From: CAYZMS01 sp964479625
GTDB lineage: Bacteria; Bacteroidota; Bacteroidia; Chitinophagales; Saprospiraceae
Assembly (NCBI GenBank): GCA_964479625.1
Contig: CAYZMS010000001.1
Span: 62,001 to 126,000, forward strand
Reading direction: 5' to 3'
DNA length: 64,000 nucleotides
Position 1 is the first letter of the stretch. The number at the start of each line of letters is the position of its first letter. The notes beneath the pieces are model-generated. The model was not told the origin of the DNA and did not search any database. It saw only the letters and a list, made by a program, of their open reading frames with translations. Position numbers and translations under genes: made by a program. Below are positions 33,975-43,727 of the stretch, piece after piece.

Positions 33975-36428
33975 ATGGAACAAAGCGCATTGATCGATGT
34001 CGGCAGAGGTTGGTTCGCAGACCGCGGCTGGGCTCCCTTTCCCTTTCAAGTGGAAGCCTGGGAAGCCTATCTGAGCGGGCGCCACGGCCTGGTCAATGCA
34101 CCTACGGGTAGTGGGAAAACCTATTCCCTGGGAATCCCCATTTTGCTGGAGTTTTTGAGGGAGCACGCCGGGCAGCCAGATAAGGCGGACAACGGCCTCC
34201 AGGCGATTTGGATCACGCCCATCCGGGCATTGACCCGGGAGATACAGGCTTCGCTACAACAGGCAGCAGATGATTTTGGCCTTCAATGGCGAGTGGCCAT
34301 CCGCTCAGGGGATACTTCGACCGCCGAGCGCCAAAAACAAAAGCGCAAGCCGCCAGAGATCCTGATCACTACTCCTGAAAGTTTACATCTCCTGCTGGCA
34401 AGTAAGGGATATCCCAGTTTCTTTAGCACTTTAAAGACCGTAGTGGTTGATGAATGGCATGAGTTGATAGGTTCGAAAAGAGGGGTGTTAATGGAACTTG
34501 GGCTGTCGCGGCTGAAGACCCTTCGGCCTGAATTTAAGGTTTGGGGGATTTCCGCAACCATTGGAAATATGGACGAAGCCCTGGAAACCCTGCTGGGAGA
34601 TCGTTTTCGAAAAGGAGATTTCGCCTTGATCAGGGCTGCTATCAAAAAGGAAATAGAGGTAATCAGTATTCTGCCGGATGAAATAGAAACCTACCCCTGG
34701 GCAGGGCACCTGGGGATCAAACTGATCGAAAAAGTGGTGCCGATCATCCATTCGAGTACCAGTACTCTATTATTTACCAATACCCGGGCCCAATGTGAAA
34801 TTTGGTACCAGCGCTTGCTCGAAATAGAGCCAGAATTAGCGGGGCAAATCGCCATGCATCATGGCAGCATTGACCGGGAATTGCGGGACTGGGTCGAAAA
34901 TGCCTTGCACGAGGGACAATTAAAAGCAGTGGTGTGTACTTCCTCTCTGGACCTTGGGGTTGATTTTCGGCCGGTGGAAACCATCGTCCAGATCGGGAGT
35001 CCGAAAGGGGTGGCCCGGTTTGTGCAACGGGCGGGTCGAAGCGGGCACCAGCCTGGAGCCCGGTCAGTGATCTACTTCCTCCCTACCCATTCTCTGGAAT
35101 TGATGGAGGCAGCAGCCCTTCGTACGGCTATTGAGCGGGAAGAATTGGAAGCCCGCCTGCCCTACCTTCGGTCTTTTGATGTGCTCCTTCAGTATTTGGT
35201 TACCCTGGCGGTATCAGAGGGTTTCCGGCCTGTGGAAATATTCCCCGAAGTGAAGGGAACCTATGCCTTTCAAAGCCTTACTGAAGACGAATGGGCATGG
35301 TGCCTGGATTTTATCACCACAGGTGGAGCCTCCCTGGGAGCCTATGACGAGTTTCGAAAAGTAGAGGTCATTGATGGCCTGTACCAGGTCACCAGCCGAC
35401 GGACGGCTATGCGGCACCGCTTACAGATCGGCGCTATTACCAGCGACAGTAGTTTAAGGGTAAAGTACCTTTCCGGTGGTCGAATCGGGACAATAGAAGA
35501 ATGGTTTATTGGTCAACTAAAACCCGGAGATGTTTTCTGGTTTGCCGGCCGTAGCCTAGAATTCGTTCGGATCAAGGATATGACCGTGCTGGTGCGGCGC
35601 AGCAATAAGAAGACCGGCAAGGTGCCGGCCTGGCTGGGCGGTCGCATCCAGCTTTCCTCTCGATTGTCGCATCTGCTAAGAGAAAAAATGGAACTGTTTA
35701 GGCAGGAGCAATACCCCGATGTGGAACTTAAAGCCTTACAACCCTTGTTCGAAGTGCAGAAAGAACGGTCCGTCGTGCCTGGCAAGGGAGAATTATTAAT
35801 GGAAACTTTTAAAAGCAGAGAGGGGTACCATCTGCTGATCTATCCCTTTGAAGGGAGGTATGTTCACGAAGGCTTGAGCGCCCTGGTAGGGTATAGACTT
35901 ACCCGGCTGCAGCCGATCAGTTTTTCGATCGCAATGAACGACTACGGTTTTGAATTGCTGTCGGATACGGAATTCCCGATTCAGGAAGCTCTGAAGGCAG
36001 GCTTATTCTCCACCCAAGATCTCGCCCGGGATATACAGGCCGGAATTAATGAGACCGAACTGGCCAAACGACGCTTCCGGGATATTGCCAGTATCGGTGG
36101 GTTGATCTTTAATGGGTACCCCGGTCGTCAAAAAAAAGACCGGCATGTCCAGGCTTCGGCTTCCCTGTTTTTCAATGTTTTTTTGGATTATGAACCCGAT
36201 AACCTCCTGCTTTTACAAGCTTACGAGGAAGTCACCACCTTCCAGTTAGAAGAAGCGCGATTGCGATCTGCTCTGGATCGTATCAATAGCCAGCAAATTA
36301 TTTTAAAAGAAACCCTGCGGGCAACGCCTTTTGCCTTTCCGATCATGGTGGATCGTTTACGGGAGCGCATGAGCTCGGAGCGACTGGAAGACCGGATTCG
36401 TAAGATGAAACTGCAATTAATCAAATAA
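33975..36428 (+). CDS. Ligase-associated DEXH-box (Lhr-core) DNA helicase
   Basis: An 817-residue superfamily-2 helicase of the Lhr-core type annotated as ligase-associated DNA damage response helicase. Motif I is APTGSGKT (K48), motif Ia TPIRALTREIQ, motif II D-E-W-H (159-162), and the second RecA domain has TLLFTNTRAQCE and RFVQRAGRSGHQPG (motif VI). The winged-helix and beta-barrel Lhr domains follow and the length is normal. In many bacteria this gene lies beside an ATP-dependent DNA ligase, a ligase-associated exonuclease and a phosphoesterase, but none of these lies in this window. It starts 66 bp after the acyl-CoA block on the same strand. Confidence 0.92.
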   Translation: MEQSALIDVGRGWFADRGWAPFPFQVEAWEAYLSGRHGLVNAPTGSGKTYSLGIPILLEFLREHAGQPDKADNGLQAIWITPIRALTREIQASLQQAADDFGLQWRVAIRSGDTSTAERQKQKRKPPEILITTPESLHLLLASKGYPSFFSTLKTVVVDEWHELIGSKRGVLMELGLSRLKTLRPEFKVWGISATIGNMDEALETLLGDRFRKGDFALIRAAIKKEIEVISILPDEIETYPWAGHLGIKLIEKVVPIIHSSTSTLLFTNTRAQCEIWYQRLLEIEPELAGQIAMHHGSIDRELRDWVENALHEGQLKAVVCTSSLDLGVDFRPVETIVQIGSPKGVARFVQRAGRSGHQPGARSVIYFLPTHSLELMEAAALRTAIEREELEARLPYLRSFDVLLQYLVTLAVSEGFRPVEIFPEVKGTYAFQSLTEDEWAWCLDFITTGGASLGAYDEFRKVEVIDGLYQVTSRRTAMRHRLQIGAITSDSSLRVKYLSGGRIGTIEEWFIGQLKPGDVFWFAGRSLEFVRIKDMTVLVRRSNKKTGKVPAWLGGRIQLSSRLSHLLREKMELFRQEQYPDVELKALQPLFEVQKERSVVPGKGELLMETFKSREGYHLLIYPFEGRYVHEGLSALVGYRLTRLQPISFSIAMNDYGFELLSDTEFPIQEALKAGLFSTQDLARDIQAGINETELAKRRFRDIASIGGLIFNGYPGRQKKDRHVQASASLFFNVFLDYEPDNLLLLQAYEEVTTFQLEEARLRSALDRINSQQIILKETLRATPFAFPIMVDRLRERMSSERLEDRIRKMKLQLIK

Positions 36429-36812
36429 AGCGTTAAATTTTTAGGATAATCCAGCCTATAGGACTTAACTTTCCCTGCTATTATTCAAAAACACCTATAT
36501 ATAAGTCTGTTTTTAGGAGGTTCCCAAATGGGATTTCCTATGCATGAATTTTATATTTTATTTTTACGCATGCACTAAAGTTTCTCCTCTTTTTTGTGAA
36601 ACCCTCAACCCAACCCTTCTTGTTTTGCTAAAATACGATCGGGCTAAAAAATATTAGCATAGACTGAAGATGAATTTAGTTGTTGATCGTCATCAATCGG
36701 ATAGGATTTTATTTTAAAGGTTTACCAGGTTGAACTACCAACTGCTAAAATTTGGTATCTTTGCTTTAAGGCAAATAGCTGTTTGATTTTCGAATGAACA
36801 CACCCATATCAC
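36429..36812. other. AT-rich intergenic region upstream of the T9SS repeat protein
   Basis: 384 bp without a plausible gene. It is markedly richer in A/T than the surroundings. It contains a weak imperfect inverted repeat around 36515-36540 (AGGAGGTTCCCA ... TGGGATTTCCT) that may end the helicase transcript, and the promoter at 36730-36763. Confidence 0.5.
36730..36763 (+). promoter_or_regulatory. Candidate promoter for the T9SS repeat protein
   Basis: TATCTTTG (36756-36763) matches the -7 consensus TAnnTTTG exactly, and TTG (36730-36732) lies 23 bp upstream, at the long end of the usual spacing. The start codon follows 49 bp downstream. Confidence 0.55.
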
Positions 36813-38672
36813 ATGAGAAACATGTTTTACCCAAATCGATTGGTCGCATTAAGCTTTTTGCTGCTGTTTTTTTGGTGCAGCAGATCTGGTTTGGAAGCAC
36901 AATGTCCAACGAATATTGTCTTTTTTACTCAAGCTGATGTAGATGCATTTCCCATTACCTATATGGCTTGTACAGACATTCCCGGAAATGTAAGTATTAC
37001 CAGCATTTCCATTACGGACCTTTCCCCCCTTTCAAGTTTAAATTCTATTGGAGGTAATTTTACGGTAATTGCATTTGCAGGGACTTTATCAAATTTTTCA
37101 GGGCTAGGCGGGCTTAATAGTATTGGGGGAAATTTTTCTTTAACAAATAGCACTGTTATTACTTCTCTTACAGGCCTCAATGGTCTGGATTCTATCGGAG
37201 GTAATCTAAATATTAGCAATAACAGTAACCCTAGCTTTACCAATCTAGCAGGTTTGAGTAGTCTTAAAGCTATAGGCGGAAGCCTGCTCATTGATGGTAA
37301 TACTAATCTTGCCGGCACCAATGGCCTGCCAATGCTTAACTCAATTGGAGGGAGCGTTCAGGTTACGAATAACCCGAGCTTTACAAACTTGGATGGTCTT
37401 TCGGGTGTGACCAGTTTGGGAGGAAGCTTTATTGTTGAAAACAACTCTACTTTAAGTCGGGTCGGAAGTACTTCTCTTGGCTTTTCCGATATTCCCGGAA
37501 ATTTAAGTGTCCAGGGAAATGGAAATGTTTTCTCTTTAGCGGGATTGGGTAACGTGAGTGAAATTGGCGGGAGTGCCACCATTAGCGGTACTGCTTTGCT
37601 AATGTTATCCGACTTAAACTCCTTGACTATGGTGGGTGGAGTTTTTACCCTTGAGGATAATGGTGATCTGTTGAATGTAATAGGCTTGGATCAGTTAAGC
37701 CAGGTGGGAGGTTTGCAATTGATAGATAACATCGCCCTTCAAAATATTAGTAGCCTCGGAAATTTAACCAAGGTGTTAGGGAATGTCAGCATTACGGGTA
37801 ACGGATTCCTACCTAGCCTGACAGGTCTGGGCGCCTTGTCGAGTATCGGAGGTAACCTAGTTATAAGGGATAATGGTATGCTGGCAGATATGTCTGCTTT
37901 AGATGACCTGATTACTGTTTTGGGTGGATTGACCGTCGATAATAACGATGACCTGACCAGCCTGAGCGGTCTACAAAGTATTAATCCCCAATCTTTGAGT
38001 AGCGTCACTATTACTAATAATGATCAACTGACGAACTGTGCGATCGAAAGCGTGTGCAGCTTTGTGGATATGAATCCCGGTTCGGTAAATGTAAGTGGCA
38101 ATGCTGCAGGCTGTACAGACTTTATGGAACTGGAAGCTGCCTGTGTTTCCCTCCCCGTTACCTGGACTTACTTCCGGGCGATCCAACGTGAAGCGGAAGT
38201 GGCCCTTCAGTGGCAAACGGATTCGGAGGTTAATAACCTTGGCTTCGAAGTACAAAAATCATTCGACGGTTCGAATTGGGAAAACATTGGTTTTGTAGAA
38301 GGCAAAGGCGATAGTGATGCATTAAATAACTACCAGTTCATGGATATTTATCCTTCTCTCGGAGTGAATTATTACCGCCTGAAGCAAATGGATGTGGACG
38401 GTGCTTTCGAGTATTCCAGCATCGTGAGTATCATGCTGGAAGATATGCCGGTAGCCGAGCTGGAGGTTTTCCCTAACCCGACCGACGGTCCTCTACAGAT
38501 CCGTGGCGTACAGGCTCAAAATGTGCTGGTGCTCGATCAGCTTGGCCGGGAAGTGCAACTGGATGCCCCTCTCGATCAAAACCTCGACCTAAGCAGCCTA
38601 CCTGATGGACTTTATCTACTTCGGATCTATACCGGAACAGAGGTGGTGACCAGGCGTATCTTTAAAAAATAA
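36813..38672 (+). CDS. Secreted L-domain/leucine-rich-like repeat protein with T9SS type A sorting domain
   Basis: A 619-residue secreted or surface protein. A signal peptide (about 1-30, ending LEAQ) precedes a long array (about 50-430) of degenerate units of roughly 23-25 residues with the core SIGGNFxI or LGGSFxV ... NN ... LTxLxGLxxL, the pattern of receptor L-domain / leucine-rich repeats forming a right-handed beta-solenoid. A beta-sandwich (about 450-540) starting LPVTWTYFRAIQREAEVAL and ending YYRLKQMDVDGAFEYS precedes the C-terminal type IX sorting domain (FPNPTDG, LPDGLYLLRIYTG). It should cross the outer membrane by T9SS. Binding partner unknown. The repeat part is more AT-rich than its neighbours. 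Confidence 0.9.
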   Translation: MRNMFYPNRLVALSFLLLFFWCSRSGLEAQCPTNIVFFTQADVDAFPITYMACTDIPGNVSITSISITDLSPLSSLNSIGGNFTVIAFAGTLSNFSGLGGLNSIGGNFSLTNSTVITSLTGLNGLDSIGGNLNISNNSNPSFTNLAGLSSLKAIGGSLLIDGNTNLAGTNGLPMLNSIGGSVQVTNNPSFTNLDGLSGVTSLGGSFIVENNSTLSRVGSTSLGFSDIPGNLSVQGNGNVFSLAGLGNVSEIGGSATISGTALLMLSDLNSLTMVGGVFTLEDNGDLLNVIGLDQLSQVGGLQLIDNIALQNISSLGNLTKVLGNVSITGNGFLPSLTGLGALSSIGGNLVIRDNGMLADMSALDDLITVLGGLTVDNNDDLTSLSGLQSINPQSLSSVTITNNDQLTNCAIESVCSFVDMNPGSVNVSGNAAGCTDFMELEAACVSLPVTWTYFRAIQREAEVALQWQTDSEVNNLGFEVQKSFDGSNWENIGFVEGKGDSDALNNYQFMDIYPSLGVNYYRLKQMDVDGAFEYSSIVSIMLEDMPVAELEVFPNPTDGPLQIRGVQAQNVLVLDQLGREVQLDAPLDQNLDLSSLPDGLYLLRIYTGTEVVTRRIFKK

Positions 38673-38855
38673 AGTAAACTGGTTTCGAGACTTTCCCAAA
38701 GCTCCTCTCTCGATTTCCGCCAACAAAACAAAGTAGGTTTTCCTCTTTTTTCATTTGATCAGTTGAACTGTTCGAATGGTAAAAAGAGGAAAACTTATTA
38801 TTATTTTGTATTTGGATAGCTAAAGTAGTTTGGAGAAAGCCTCAAACAAAGTAAA

Positions 38856-39884
38856 ATGGAATTAGCCTACCTGCCTTTCCAGCTCAAATTGGAGCACCCC
38901 TTCACGATAACGCACGAGTCCAGAACAGAACAACCCACTTTGATCGTTTCCCTTCAGGAGGGTGGACATCGGGGGCTGGGGGAAGCTACAGCAACGGCTT
39001 ATTATGGTGTTCGACAAGAAGAAATGATACACCGCCTAGGGCAGGTCCGGCCTTTGATCGAATCTCTAAAGTTCGAAACTCCGGAAGTTCTTTGGAACCA
39101 CTTACAGCCGGAGCTGGCCGATTTTCCTGCCTTACTATGCGCTCTGGATATGGCTGCCCACGATCTATACGGCAAATGGAAAGGTAAGCCTCTGTATCGA
39201 CTTTGGGGTTTATCGGCTTCTGGTGGCCCCTTGTCCAACTATACGATCGGTCAAGCGAGTATAGAGCAAATGGTTGCCAAAATGAAAGCCTTTCCCTGGC
39301 CCGTTTACAAAATAAAGCTGGGTACTGATCACGACCTGGATATTATCCGGGAATTAAGGCGGCATACGGATGCTCGTTTTCGGGTGGATGCTAACACCGC
39401 CTGGACCCCTGAACAAACCATTTCCCTGGCTCCAAAGCTAAAAACCCTTGGTGTGGAATTTATAGAACAGCCCTTGCCCGTCCAGGCATGGGAAGACTAT
39501 AAAAGGGTAAAGGACCGCTCTGTTTTACCGATCATAGCCGATGAAAGCTGTCAGGTCGAATCAGATGTGGACCGTTGTATACAACACTTCCACGGGATTA
39601 ATATAAAACTGGTCAAGTGCGGGGGGCTTACTCCGGCTCTCAGAATGATCGAACGTGCCAGGGCACTGGGGCTTAAGGTTATGGTGGGTTGTATGACGGA
39701 ATCTTCGGTAGGGATATCTGCTATCGGACATCTCACGCCTCTGCTCGACTATGTCGACATGGATGGAGCCCTTCTGCTTGCGGATGACCCGGCAGAGGGG
39801 GTGAAATTGGACCAGGGGCGGGTTGTTTTCAATAATCGAGCTGGTAGTGGAGCGGTATGGTTGCGGGAGGGATTGGAGCAGTGA
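38856..39884 (+). CDS. Dipeptide epimerase (enolase superfamily, Ala-Glu epimerase-like)
   Basis: A 342-residue enolase-superfamily enzyme of the muconate-lactonising subgroup. It has the acid/base lysines K152-x-K154 (YKIKLGTD), metal ligands D178 (RVDANTAW), E204 (FIEQPLP) and D229 (ADESC), and the opposite-face lysine K251 (INIKLVK). This set and the lid pattern fit L-Ala-D/L-Glu epimerases and related dipeptide epimerases, which recycle peptidoglycan dipeptides; specificity for other dipeptides is common in Bacteroidota. It heads a plus-strand block with a PLP enzyme and a serine hydrolase, in line with wall-peptide salvage. Confidence 0.88.
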   Translation: MELAYLPFQLKLEHPFTITHESRTEQPTLIVSLQEGGHRGLGEATATAYYGVRQEEMIHRLGQVRPLIESLKFETPEVLWNHLQPELADFPALLCALDMAAHDLYGKWKGKPLYRLWGLSASGGPLSNYTIGQASIEQMVAKMKAFPWPVYKIKLGTDHDLDIIRELRRHTDARFRVDANTAWTPEQTISLAPKLKTLGVEFIEQPLPVQAWEDYKRVKDRSVLPIIADESCQVESDVDRCIQHFHGINIKLVKCGGLTPALRMIERARALGLKVMVGCMTESSVGISAIGHLTPLLDYVDMDGALLLADDPAEGVKLDQGRVVFNNRAGSGAVWLREGLEQ

Positions 39885-39934
39885 AAACCAGTATTTTATT
39901 TCAAAAGGGGCTTTATCATTAAACCTACCGTTAA

Positions 39935-40987
39935 ATGAAAGCAGGTTTACCTGGCAGGAGGATGTACCTCGAGGGTAAAGCATACCTAAACTTTTCGGGA
40001 ACCGCCTATTTAGGGATGCCTTCGAATCCGGAATTTCGATCCTTACTCCAAAAAGGGCTCGATCTGTATCCGGGCCACTATGGTGGGTCCCGGCGCAGCG
40101 ATGTGGGCCCGGCTGTTTATCGGGAAGCAGAAGATCAATTGGCCGATTGGACGGGAGCACCAGCTGTCTTAACTGTTTCTTCAGGTACCTTGGCTGCCCA
40201 ATTAACCGTAAAAGGATTGGAGGGTGCTGATTTCTACCCTGCTCCGGGTAGCCATCCAGCCTTTAGCGGAAAGGGAATACCATTTTCCGGAACGTATGAA
40301 GACTGGTGTAACTGGATTACCCAGGCAGAAAATACCCGAGACAAACGACTGAATGTTTTACTGGTCAGTGCGGTAGATGCCATTTTTGCACGAAAATTTG
40401 ACCTGGCCTGGTTGAATGCTTTACCGCCCATTCGGGATTGGCTTTTAGTCATCGACGATTCTCATTGGCTTGGGGTTGGAGGACTCCACGGTTGGGGCAG
40501 CTATGCTGAATTACAATCCAGAGCGTTACCTGTAGAGTTGTTGGTGATCAGTTCGCTGGGAAAAGCATTGGGGGTGCCCGGGGGCTTGCTTTTGGGGGAA
40601 GAAGACCGCTTACAACAACTGGCTGCGCACCCATTTTTCGGCGGAGCATCTCCAATGCCTCCGCTTTTTGCTTATGCTTTAAAACATGCGGGGCCTTTGT
40701 ATAAGGTGGCAAAGGGAATGCTTTTGGAAAGGCAGGCAGCGCTTGAAACCAGCCTTGAACCAAGCATGTCTCTTCAAAGCTTTTCCGGCTTCCCGGTCTG
40801 GTATTGCCCGGACAATCGAATAGCAGAGGCCTTGAAAGAAAAGGGCATCCTGATCTCAAGCTTTACCTATCCCGGGGGCAATGATCCTGTTGTCAGTCGA
40901 ATAGTTTTAAGCGCACATCACAGCAGCTCGGATATCCTTGATTTGGCCGATAACCTAAGGTTGATCTCAAAGACTGTTTCCCCCTAG
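39935..40987 (+). CDS. BioF-like PLP-dependent enzyme (aminotransferase class I/II fold)
   Basis: A 350-residue fold-type I PLP protein resembling 8-amino-7-oxononanoate synthase and other alpha-oxoamine synthases: GHYGGSRRSDVG near residue 47, the PLP-phosphate loop VSSGTLAAQL, the aspartate of DDSHWLGVGG (D174) and the Schiff-base lysine K210 in S-S-L-G-K. It is shorter than BioF (about 385), lacks a clear CoA-binding part and is divergent, so it may not be biotin-related; no other biotin gene is near. It lies 50 bp after the dipeptide epimerase and 60 bp before a serine hydrolase, suggesting work on amino acids freed from wall peptides. Confidence 0.75.
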   Translation: MKAGLPGRRMYLEGKAYLNFSGTAYLGMPSNPEFRSLLQKGLDLYPGHYGGSRRSDVGPAVYREAEDQLADWTGAPAVLTVSSGTLAAQLTVKGLEGADFYPAPGSHPAFSGKGIPFSGTYEDWCNWITQAENTRDKRLNVLLVSAVDAIFARKFDLAWLNALPPIRDWLLVIDDSHWLGVGGLHGWGSYAELQSRALPVELLVISSLGKALGVPGGLLLGEEDRLQQLAAHPFFGGASPMPPLFAYALKHAGPLYKVAKGMLLERQAALETSLEPSMSLQSFSGFPVWYCPDNRIAEALKEKGILISSFTYPGGNDPVVSRIVLSAHHSSSDILDLADNLRLISKTVSP

Positions 40988-41047
40988 TGAGAAGTCCAAC
41001 TGCTTAGGAATGGAAAATTCTTGGTAATCTTTGAAAATGAAATATTG

Positions 41048-42283
41048 ATGAAGTATTTACTTTGGATAATGGTAATGGTGTTTGGGATTATGGGGGCATA
41101 TGCCCAGCAAAATCCACTGAACGATCTCCTTCAACAGCATCCTTTTTTATGGAACATTGCCGAAAATCCCGATCATCAGGTGCAGATTCTGTATACTCAG
41201 ATAGAGCGGGAGGGGGATAATCGGGCCAGGTTTCGAACTTTTTCATACGGCCTGGACACCAGTCTTTATTTTTATCCGGCAAGTACCGTAAAAATGCCGG
41301 TTGCCTTTTTGGCTTTGGAACGCCTGAATGATCTGGATATTAAAGGTCTTGATAAGGATACCTGGATGCGTCATAAGGCAGGTTCACCACCGCAAACAGC
41401 GGTGAAAATGGATACTACTTCCCAAAACTGGTTCCCAAGCGTAGGTCATTACATCAAAAAGATCTTTCTGGTTAGTGACAATGATGCCTACAATCGATTA
41501 TATGAGTTTCTGGGGCAGGCATATATCAATGAACAACTATGGAGAAAAGGATATGAACGATTACGGATTATTCATCGCTTATCTGCACCTGATTTCGACA
41601 CCCTGAGCAACCGTATAACCAACCCGGTAGAATTTGTCCATCCCGACGAACACATTTTCTATCAGCAAGCAGAGAGCTATTCAAGAGCGTATAAGGATTT
41701 AGGCCTGGAGGGGCAAATCAGAGGAAAAGCCTACGTCGATAATACAGGACAATTGGTTAAGGAGCCTTTCGATTTCAGGTATAAAAATTACGTGGGATTG
41801 CAAGAGCTACACGATATACTAAAGGCCGTTTTGTTCCCGGATGCTGTTCCGGAAGCCTCCCGGTTTCGTTTAAAGGAGGAAGATTATACGTTTCTTTATC
41901 GGTATCTATCTATGCTTCCTCAGGAAAGTGATTATCCTTCCTACGAAGTTCAGGATAGTTATGTCAAGTTTTTCATTTTCGGAGATAGTGAAGCACCGAT
42001 GCCCAGATATATTCGGCTATTCAACAAGGTGGGCGATGCCTATGGTTTTTTGACGGATGTTGCCTATGTAGTTGATTTTGAAAACGGAGTTGAATTTTTC
42101 CTGGCTGCCAATATTCATGTAAATGCCAATGAATCCTTCAACGATGGGGAGTACGAATATGAAGAGATCGGATTTCCATTTCTTGCGCAGCTCGGCCGGG
42201 CGATTTACCAAATGGAGCTGGAACGGCCCAGGAAATATCTGCCAGATCTTTTCCGCTTTAAAGTGGAGTACCAAAAAAAGTAG
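41048..42283 (+). CDS. Exported class A beta-lactamase-like serine hydrolase
   Basis: A 411-residue exported protein from the ATG of MKYLLWIMVMVFG (signal peptide about 1-20, cleavage after AYAQ). The serine-hydrolase core is visible: S79-x-x-K82 in YPASTVKMPVAF, and S-D-N in FLVSDNDAYNRLYEF; the third element looks like KVGDAYG rather than a canonical K-T-G. Insertions make it longer than true class A beta-lactamases (about 290), so it is probably a peptidase or esterase of that fold rather than a resistance enzyme. It follows the PLP enzyme and precedes a convergent class C-like hydrolase. Confidence 0.8.
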   Translation: MKYLLWIMVMVFGIMGAYAQQNPLNDLLQQHPFLWNIAENPDHQVQILYTQIEREGDNRARFRTFSYGLDTSLYFYPASTVKMPVAFLALERLNDLDIKGLDKDTWMRHKAGSPPQTAVKMDTTSQNWFPSVGHYIKKIFLVSDNDAYNRLYEFLGQAYINEQLWRKGYERLRIIHRLSAPDFDTLSNRITNPVEFVHPDEHIFYQQAESYSRAYKDLGLEGQIRGKAYVDNTGQLVKEPFDFRYKNYVGLQELHDILKAVLFPDAVPEASRFRLKEEDYTFLYRYLSMLPQESDYPSYEVQDSYVKFFIFGDSEAPMPRYIRLFNKVGDAYGFLTDVAYVVDFENGVEFFLAANIHVNANESFNDGEYEYEEIGFPFLAQLGRAIYQMELERPRKYLPDLFRFKVEYQKK

Positions 42284-42329
42284 GAGAAAAAATGGCAGCA
42301 ATTAGGCTTGAGGCGGCCTGTTCGATACC

Positions 42330-43700
42330 CTATTCCTCGTTTAATTTCCTCGACTTGATGGCATTATAGGCAATCTGATGCAAGGTTGGACGAATATTCA
42401 TACTGTACAGTTTTCGGTTATTACGACTGGGATAAACCCGGTTGGATAGAAAAATGAATAAAAGGTCGTACTCGGGGTCGGCCCAAACAAAAGTTCCCGT
42501 ATAGCCGCTATGACCATAACTTTCCGGGCTTGCGGAGGAGGCGATGTAGTGAGAGTCGGGTTCATCGTCTGACAATGGAGGTTTGTCAAACCCCAGTCCG
42601 CGCCTGTTTCCCGCTTCCGGGAATTGGTAGCGGGTAAATTCTTTAATGGCTTCTGCCGCTATCAGTTGCTGATCCCCATACTGACCCTCATTCAGGTACA
42701 ATTGGAAAAGCCTGGCCAGGTCTTTGGCTGTCCCAAACAAGCCTGCATTGCAGGAAACACCTCCCATCATGGCAGCCCCTTCGTCATGCACCCGCCCATG
42801 CAACAGTTCCATTCTAAAAAAGGTATCCTGCTCGGTTGGAATGATCCGCTCTTTAGGGAAATAACGAAGTGGGTTATAGGTAAGCGAATAAGCCCCAATG
42901 GGATGGTAAAGGTATTGCTTTAAATAAGTTTCAAAATCTTCGCCGGTTCGGGTTTCTACCAAATCCGGTAGCAAATAGAATAACAAGCCGGAATAAATAT
43001 ATCCGGCTTCCTCATTTAAAGGAGATTTTCGAATGGCCCGGTACATTTGATATCTATAATCCTGATGCAACCAAAGGGAGTCGGTCACTAAAATGGTATA
43101 CTTCCTGGAAGAGTCTCGCTCGAACGTTTTATTCCGGAAGTTAAAATCATTGATACGGTCGGTATCCCAGCGCTTCCTCCAGGGGTATTTGCTATTGTAC
43201 TTAAGGGTGGTCCGCCAATAGGGTATCCAGGGCATGATACGGGCCTGGTGCGCCAGAGCTGCCCGGAAGCTTATATTTTTTTTATTACCACGCTTTAAGG
43301 CATCGATTTCAGATTTCAAAGGGGCGTCGAGGTCGAAGGTGCCATTGCCGTACCATTGCATCAATACAGGCAGAGCAGTGGTCACCTTTGTAATCGAGGC
43401 GAAGTCGTATAGATCAGTAGATCGCACTTGTCGTAAGCTATCATAGGTATGGTAGCCGTAGGTTTCATGAAAAACGATCTTTCCATCCTTGGCAATTAAT
43501 ACCTGAGCGCCGGGAAAAGCCTGAGCCTGGATCCCTTCCTGTACTGTTTTTCGAATACTGTCTTCTAGTAGTTTGGCATCCATCCCCACTTCTGCAGGTG
43601 AAACGGAAGGCAACGCATTATAGAAAGAAGTGTCTGCTGGTAATTGGGCAAAAATCGGAGATTGAAATAAAAGCAGGAAAGGAAGTAGAATGTTTCGCAT
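42330..43700 (-). CDS. Exported class C beta-lactamase-like serine hydrolase
   Basis: A 456-residue periplasmic protein with a signal peptide (1-18, ending IFAQ) and a class C beta-lactamase / PBP-type (Pfam beta-lactamase) domain. The catalytic S102-x-x-K105 is in DFASITKVT, the tyrosine motif is YIYSGLLFYLL and the KTG-equivalent is H-S-G in YGHSGYTGTFVW. In Bacteroidota this domain also occurs fused to beta-N-acetylhexosaminidases, consistent with a role in wall turnover. It is divergent from the PBP4-like gene, with a 47-bp palindrome between them. Confidence 0.86.
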   Translation of the reverse strand: MRNILLPFLLLFQSPIFAQLPADTSFYNALPSVSPAEVGMDAKLLEDSIRKTVQEGIQAQAFPGAQVLIAKDGKIVFHETYGYHTYDSLRQVRSTDLYDFASITKVTTALPVLMQWYGNGTFDLDAPLKSEIDALKRGNKKNISFRAALAHQARIMPWIPYWRTTLKYNSKYPWRKRWDTDRINDFNFRNKTFERDSSRKYTILVTDSLWLHQDYRYQMYRAIRKSPLNEEAGYIYSGLLFYLLPDLVETRTGEDFETYLKQYLYHPIGAYSLTYNPLRYFPKERIIPTEQDTFFRMELLHGRVHDEGAAMMGGVSCNAGLFGTAKDLARLFQLYLNEGQYGDQQLIAAEAIKEFTRYQFPEAGNRRGLGFDKPPLSDDEPDSHYIASSASPESYGHSGYTGTFVWADPEYDLLFIFLSNRVYPSRNNRKLYSMNIRPTLHQIAYNAIKSRKLNEE

Positions 43701-43727
43701 GTTAAATGTGGGTTAAACCTTTGCAAT

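Noticed and set aside
36960..38120. Regular repeats that could look like a CRISPR array or minisatellite
   Set aside because: The repetition is at protein level with a continuous reading frame; the DNA units are degenerate, without identical repeats and unique spacers.
40021..40033. GGTTCGAATCC-like sequences that resemble tRNA T-arms here and at 38270
   Set aside because: They lie inside well-supported coding genes with no acceptor or anticodon stems; they reflect the frequent TTCGAA hexamer.
41048..43700. Reading the two serine hydrolases as antibiotic-resistance beta-lactamases
   Set aside because: Both are much longer than true beta-lactamases, have altered third motifs and sit in a cell-wall block; resistance cannot be inferred.
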